Source of the DNA: Deltaproteobacteria bacterium
Lineage (GTDB): Bacteria > Desulfobacterota > Desulfobacteria > Desulfobacterales > UBA11574
Length of the DNA: 9,167 nucleotides
NCBI GenBank assembly: GCA_019314155.1
Contig: JAFCZV010000058.1
Coordinates: forward strand, 1 to 9,167
Direction: 5' to 3'
The position numbers and the translations under genes were made by a program. This document shows positions 6,135 to 9,167 of this stretch, piece by piece. Each line of letters begins with the position of its first letter. The stretch's first letter is position 1. The notes beneath the pieces are model-generated. The model was not told where the DNA came from, ran no database searches, and saw nothing but the letters and a program-made list of their open reading frames with translations.

Positions 6135-6571
6135 ATCCGGCTAATCATATCGGAGTGAAATGCCAGCCCAATGAAATATTAACCCCGTTCGATTTGCAGG
6201 TCATTTAGCTGGGGCAATCCCTCAAATCCAACCCACCCACAAAACACTGGTGCAAAAGAACATTATCACCCTAAAGCAGCAACATATGGGGTATCCTAAA
6301 CTTTCACCTAATTATGGTTTTACTGTATTGTTCTGGAAATGTGTAATTGTTTTCATATTTTTTATGGAATTTACCCCACAATTTCAGATATCTTTCCATC
6401 GATTATAATGGTCGTTTTGATGCCGTTATCGATATAACCATGTGATAATAAACATAATTTACAACGATAAATCGTAACTCATTGATTCTGCATGATATTT
6501 GCATGCAGAAAACAGTAAAACTTTCAATCCCAATTCCATAATAAACCCAAACCGGTTTTCGGAAGCAAGAA
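6135..6571. other. Intergenic region before the XRE gene
   Basis: No gene is supported in this AT-rich stretch of over 400 bases. The only feature noted is a -24/-12-like site at 6487-6503. The minus-strand frame at 6403-6663 runs into the XRE gene and lacks a ribosome binding site. No terminator for the secreted-protein gene was found. Confidence 0.5.
6487..6503 (+). promoter_or_regulatory. Weak sigma-54-like site
   Basis: The bases TCTGCATGATATTTGCA match YTGGCACGRNNNTTGCW with three mismatches at defined positions, again lacking the first G of the -24 GG. The TTGCA of the -12 element is exact. It lies 69 bases before the XRE start. A match of this quality could arise by chance in AT-rich DNA. 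Confidence 0.25.
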
Positions 6572-6769
6572 ATGAGAAAAAACTCCTTAAGAGAAATTAG
6601 AGAATCCCTTATGATTAGTAAGGCTGAGCTGGCCCGAAATGCGAACATATCTCCGATGACCATTACACGGATTGAAAACGGAATGTCTTGCAGAATGGAA
6701 ACAAAACGAAAGGTTATTTTGGCTTTGGGGTATGAAATTTCAGATAAGAACCGGGTGTTTAGTGATTAG
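6572..6769 (+). CDS. Short XRE-family helix-turn-helix regulator
   Basis: This 65-residue protein is essentially one Cro/C1-type DNA-binding domain. Residues LREIRESLMISKAELARNANISPMTITRIENG hold the motif: SKAELARNA is the scaffold helix, ISPMTITRIENG carries the recognition helix, and ALGYEIS closes the domain. There is no sensor domain, so it probably acts as a small dimeric repressor or as a partner of another protein. The ATG at 6572 is preceded by GGAAG (6561-6565). Its TAG overlaps the GTG of the next small gene by eight bases, suggesting coupled translation. Similar stand-alone XRE proteins with a C-terminal DK-x-VF end are, as far as I recall, common in delta-proteobacteria. The target is not identifiable; self-regulation is possible. 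Confidence 0.85.
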   Translation: MRKNSLREIRESLMISKAELARNANISPMTITRIENGMSCRMETKRKVILALGYEISDKNRVFSD

Positions 6770-6920
6770 ACAAACCCATGGCATTAAATTTTCAATCTTT
6801 CCTATTGAAACCGATCAGTCATCCATAGAATCCGGCCGGGTCGAACTATTTGGCCCCATAGAAAATGGACAGGCATCAATAGATCCCGAAGCGATAGACC
6901 TATTCAAGCCCCCAGAGTAG
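6762..6920 (+). CDS. 52-residue tandem-repeat protein, coupled to the XRE gene
   Basis: The GTG at 6762 lies inside the last codons of the XRE gene (GTGATTAG arrangement, 8-base overlap) and opens a 52-residue frame. No strong ribosome binding site precedes it, so coupled translation is assumed. After 13 residues the product consists of two 18-residue units (14-31 and 32-49) plus the start of a third (PPE). Each unit reads PIE..Q.SI......(E/D)LF. The matching DNA (6801-6854 and 6855-6908) differs at many synonymous third positions, such as CCT/CCC, TCC/TCA and TTT/TTC. That argues that the protein sequence, not just the DNA, has been kept. The product is acidic, has no membrane segment and belongs to no family I recognise. 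It might be a ligand or partner of the XRE protein. Alternatively it is a +1-frameshifted tail of that protein. Confidence 0.5.
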   Translation: MIRQTHGIKFSIFPIETDQSSIESGRVELFGPIENGQASIDPEAIDLFKPPE

Positions 6921-6934
6921 ATCCGAATATGGCC

Positions 6935-6958
6935 ATTAGGGTGATGTAAGACCCTAAT
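6935..6958. repeat. Inverted repeat between the convergent genes
   Basis: ATTAGGGT (6935-6942) and ACCCTAAT (6951-6958) are perfect inverse complements around an eight-base loop. It sits between the convergent 52-residue gene and reductase gene, and its right arm is the first part of the dispersed repeat. No T run follows on either strand, so termination is possible but not shown. Confidence 0.45.
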
Positions 6959-6978
6959 TGAGCGAAAGTCGAGGATGC
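6951..6978 (+). repeat. Dispersed 28-base repeat, copy left of the reductase
   Basis: This copy starts ACCCTAATTGAGCG and ends AAAGTCGAGGATGC. It matches the copy at 7725-7752 at 23 of 28 positions in the same orientation, and the minus-strand copy at 954-981 at about 22 of 28. It lies just past the 3' end of the reductase gene. Confidence 0.55.
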
Positions 6979-7019
6979 CCCAGGTTCAGAGAGAGACATC
7001 AAGGGTGAGCCGTAGTGAT

Positions 7020-7598
7020 CTACTGTGAGTGAATTTTCTTCAACAGCCACGCCATATTCTTGCCGAGGACTTTCATGGTAAGAAGACCTTCTTCGTCTTT
7101 TTCCACATCGCCCTTGTCCAGGCCAAAGCCCATGTTCCAATAGTTGGAGCCTGGAACAATCATCTCCCCGATAAAAAAGAAATGGTTTATGGCGTTGAAT
7201 GCATGAATGCTTCCGCCGCGGCGAACGGCGACGACGGCAGCACCAACTTTGCGTTTAAACATTCCACCATTGGCGATGTTCGTCATTCCTGATCGGTCGA
7301 TTAATGCCTTAAGCTCCGTGGAAATGTTAGCGAAATATGTGGGAGAGGCAAGGATTATACCGTCGGCTTCGATCATTTTTTCAATACACGAATTTAATAC
7401 ATCATGGGTCACTGAACATCGTTGATCTTTATTTTCAAAGCACTTATTGCAGGCGATACATCCGCGTATTTTCTTGCCGGCAAGCTGCATCAGTTCAGTC
7501 TCGATCCCTTCTTTTTCAAGCTCTCGAAACACATGGTTAACGAGTATCGCTGTATTCCCATTTTTTCTTGCGCTTCCATTAAAGGCTACGACTTTCAT
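7020..7598 (-). CDS. NAD(P)H-dependent FMN reductase / iron-sulfur flavoprotein-like
   Basis: This 192-residue flavodoxin-fold protein has an N-terminal strand and phosphate loop FNGSARKNGNT (residues 6-16) that bind FMN, and the family segment SPTYFANISTELKALIDR in the middle. Between them, C47-x2-C50-x2-C53-x7-C61 matches the compact CX2CX2CX4-7C motif that ligates a 4Fe-4S cluster in iron-sulfur flavoproteins (Isf) of anaerobes. Such proteins are thought to move electrons from ferredoxin or NAD(P)H to oxygen species or quinone-like acceptors; the donor and acceptor here are unknown. Length agrees with Isf proteins. The start at 7598 has AGGAGGGG a few bases upstream on the minus strand. 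It is a single gene, convergent with the XRE pair and divergent from the sulfurylase, with its own promoter candidate at 7695-7724, and is bracketed by two copies of the dispersed repeat. Confidence 0.88.
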   Translation of the reverse strand: MKVVAFNGSARKNGNTAILVNHVFRELEKEGIETELMQLAGKKIRGCIACNKCFENKDQRCSVTHDVLNSCIEKMIEADGIILASPTYFANISTELKALIDRSGMTNIANGGMFKRKVGAAVVAVRRGGSIHAFNAINHFFFIGEMIVPGSNYWNMGFGLDKGDVEKDEEGLLTMKVLGKNMAWLLKKIHSQ

Positions 7599-7694
7599 TT
7601 CCCCTCCTTGATCATCGCTAAATATTATGGCGTAAGGTCGTTCTTCGTTCGGTTGTTGTTAAAAAACATTGGGGTTGGAACCTCGAGTAAAAAT

Positions 7695-7724
7695 AATTTA
7701 GAATGATACGTCCCATCATGTCAA
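7695..7724 (-). promoter_or_regulatory. Candidate sigma-70 promoter for the reductase
   Basis: Read on the minus strand, TTGACA (7724-7719) is followed after 18 bases by TAAATT (7700-7695), matching the consensus at 6/6 and 4/6. The start codon lies about 96 bases further on. The -35 box directly abuts the dispersed repeat copy at 7725-7752. Confidence 0.4.
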
Positions 7725-7752
7725 ATCCTAATTGAGGGAAAGCTGAGGGTGC
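7725..7752 (+). repeat. Dispersed 28-base repeat, copy right of the reductase
   Basis: This copy begins ATCCTAATTGAGGG and ends AAAGCTGAGGGTGC, 23 of 28 identical to the copy at 6951-6978 and in the same orientation. It ends immediately at the -35 box that points into the reductase gene. Confidence 0.5.
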
Positions 7753-7901
7753 CCCCCTGTGAAATAGGTGTTGAATTTCATTGGGCAAGCATTTCACCGG
7801 GCAGGCGGATTCAACGATAACGGGAACTTGGTTTTACTTAGACACGGCCCCAAAGTCGAAATTGTCGTCCACCGACCTTTTGGGCGCACGCGCCATTTCC
7901 C

Positions 7902-7930
7902 TTGACAATGAGTTCAGGTTTGATTACGAT
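7902..7930 (+). promoter_or_regulatory. Candidate sigma-70 promoter for the sulfurylase
   Basis: TTGACA (7902-7907) and TACGAT (7925-7930) are separated by exactly 17 bases, matching the consensus at 6/6 and 4/6. The leader to the ATG at 8088 would be about 150 bases and includes the palindrome at 7950-7963. Confidence 0.45.
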
Positions 7931-7949
7931 TTCAAATTAAAACAATTAA

Positions 7950-7963
7950 TTATCATATGATAA
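7950..7963. promoter_or_regulatory. Palindrome in the sulfurylase leader
   Basis: TTATCATATGATAA is a perfect 14-bp palindrome lying about 20 bases downstream of the candidate -10 box. That position would suit a repressor operator, or the start of a leader structure. It is AT-rich, so chance is not excluded. Confidence 0.3.
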
Positions 7964-8087
7964 CAATACGATATGAAAATATCTTCCAAAAATACATGGG
8001 AAATAAATGGGTTGTCTTACAGATGTTCTCAATTTTGTCTTGGGGCATAATTACGACAATCCGAAAACACTGATCGGAGGCTGTTGA

Positions 8088-9167
8088 ATGAAAAGTGTAT
8101 CGAAAGTTGAACCTCACGGCGGTTCATTAATCAATCTTATGGTGGATGAAGAACGGGCTGCAATGCTCAAGGATATCGCCCTGAACCTGCCGGACATTAC
8201 CCTGAATGATCGGCAGCTTTGTGATCTCGAACTCCTGACAAACGGAGCCTTTTCACCCCTTGACGGTTTTATGACCCGAGCGGACTACGAATCCGTCCTC
8301 GACCGCATGCGCCTTCAAAATGGTGTCCTGTGGCCCATACCGATATGCTTAAGTATATCCGATACTAAAGCCCGAACTCTGGAAGCCGGCCAGTCGGTCA
8401 CCTTGAGGGATCACGAAGGATTTTTTCTGGCCATTATGCATGTTGAGGATATGTGGCCTGCAGAGCGAGAGAAAGAAGCAACTCTGGTATACGGTACCAC
8501 CGACACTGCCCACCAGGGAGTTAAGTATCTGTCCAATACCGAGGGGGATTATTACATCGGAGGCAAACTCGAGGTTCTAAGTCTTCCTCTGCATTTTGAC
8601 TTTAAACAGCTTCGCATGACACCCCAGGAGGTTCGGAATATTTATCATAAGCTCGGATGGCGTCGGGTTGTTGGATTTCAAACCCGGAATCCTATCCAGC
8701 GCCCTCAGTTTGAAATGACGGTCCGAGCCATGCGTCGGGCTAAGGCCAATCTGCTTCTTCTTCCTGTTACAGGCATGACAAAGCCAGGCGATTTTGATCA
8801 CTACACCAGGGTTCGGTGTTATCGGGCGGTGACCCGGCACTACCCCCCGGATTCTTTTGTGCTGAATTTGTTGCCCCTTTCCATGCGTCTGGCCGGACCC
8901 AGGGATGCACTTTTACATGCAATCGTTGCTAAAAATTACGGCTGCACTCATTTTATCATCGGACGTGATCACGCCAGCCCTGGAAAAGATGCCGCCGGGG
9001 ATTTTTTCTACCCGAGAGATGCGGCTCACAGGATGACTGAAGAATATTGCAGTGAAATCGATATGAATATTATACCGTTTGAAGAGCTGGTCTATTTGCC
9101 TTTTGAAGATGAATACCGTTCTGCAGATCAGATTTCCGAGGGCGTACAGTATATTTCTTTTTCGAGT
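8088..9167 (+). CDS. sat: Sulfate adenylyltransferase (ATP sulfurylase), 3' end outside the window
   Basis: The first 360 residues are present; no stop is reached. ATP sulfurylase couples sulfate and ATP to adenylyl sulfate and pyrophosphate, the entry step of sulfate reduction or assimilation. Family features in order: EPHGGSLINL at the N-terminus, LELLTNGAFSPLDGFM, VVGFQTRNP (Q198, R200, N201), VTGMTKPGDFDHYTRVRCY, LPLSMRLAGPRDALLHA, and YGCTHFIIGRDHASPGKD (G292-R293-D294-H295). The start is supported by GGAGG (8076-8080), seven bases before the ATG. After QTRNP the usual H-R-A-H reads Q204-R-P-Q207. In the canonical enzyme these His residues contact the ATP phosphates, so activity or role may be altered. 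The sequence style recalls bifunctional sulfurylase/APS kinase (Sat-CysC) proteins, but a kinase domain, if present, lies beyond the edge. It stands divergent from the reductase behind its own promoter candidate. Confidence 0.92.
   Translation, partial: MKSVSKVEPHGGSLINLMVDEERAAMLKDIALNLPDITLNDRQLCDLELLTNGAFSPLDGFMTRADYESVLDRMRLQNGVLWPIPICLSISDTKARTLEAGQSVTLRDHEGFFLAIMHVEDMWPAEREKEATLVYGTTDTAHQGVKYLSNTEGDYYIGGKLEVLSLPLHFDFKQLRMTPQEVRNIYHKLGWRRVVGFQTRNPIQRPQFEMTVRAMRRAKANLLLLPVTGMTKPGDFDHYTRVRCYRAVTRHYPPDSFVLNLLPLSMRLAGPRDALLHAIVAKNYGCTHFIIGRDHASPGKDAAGDFFYPRDAAHRMTEEYCSEIDMNIIPFEELVYLPFEDEYRSADQISEGVQYISFSS

Larger units (their letters stand above)
7599..8087. other. Divergent intergenic region between reductase and sulfurylase
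   Basis: No gene is seen in this 489-base stretch. It holds the minus-strand promoter candidate (7695-7724), the dispersed repeat (7725-7752), an inverted repeat GTTGAAT/ATTCAAC (7770-7776 and 7809-7815), a plus-strand promoter candidate (7902-7930), a perfect palindrome (7950-7963) and the ribosome binding site for the gene at 8088. Confidence 0.6.

Noticed and set aside
6779..6829. 16-codon ATG frame inside the 52-residue gene
   Set aside because: No ribosome binding site, and the overlapping frame shows tandem protein repeats with synonymous differences.
6904..7140. 78-codon minus-strand frame overlapping the reductase end
   Set aside because: It is a shadow of the reductase gene in another frame, extended by the dispersed repeat.
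8577..8840. 87-codon minus-strand frame
   Set aside because: It lies wholly inside the well-supported sulfurylase gene.

Overview
The window looks like a chromosomal segment of an anaerobic Desulfobacterota-type bacterium (Desulfobacterales-like is my best guess). This rests on an ATP sulfurylase of the kind seen in sulfur-metabolising delta-proteobacteria, an iron-sulfur-flavoprotein-like reductase, a short XRE-type regulator, a sigma-54-like promoter, and long intergenic regions with small genes. No rRNA, tRNA, CRISPR array, insertion sequence or phage gene is visible, and taxonomy cannot be proven from sequence alone.

Layout, left to right. A terminator of an upstream gene (6-35) is followed by an AT-rich regulatory region with a good -24/-12 (sigma-54) candidate and two small genes: a 45-residue one-helix membrane protein (322-459) and a 64-residue Cys-rich protein (497-691). 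They end in a structured RNA region and a strong terminator (712-802). Next come an endonuclease/exonuclease/phosphatase-family gene (1074-1817) and a ClsA-like cardiolipin synthase (1882-3339), an arrangement resembling ybhP-clsB of E. coli. A 537-base gap holds a perfect 11-bp hairpin and a perfect operator-like palindrome. A HEAT-repeat protein (3877-5178) and a secreted protein of unknown function (5280-6047) follow. After another long gap lie a short XRE regulator (6572-6769) and, overlapping its stop codon, a 52-residue protein built of an 18-residue tandem repeat (6762-6920). On the minus strand is a flavodoxin-fold reductase with an iron-sulfur cysteine motif (7020-7598). The window ends inside an ATP sulfurylase gene (8088 onward) whose nucleotide-binding HxxH motif reads QxxQ.

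A diverged ~28-nt repeat occurs as one minus-strand copy before the phosphatase gene, with a weaker inverted partner, and as two plus-strand copies bracketing the reductase gene. Two copies lie 0-7 nt from a -35-like box directed into the neighbouring gene.

The membrane-lipid pair (phosphatase-family protein plus Cls) is the only group with a clear shared task. The most unexplained material is the sigma-54-type small-gene operon, the regulator plus repeat-peptide pair, the QxxQ sulfurylase and the dispersed repeat.
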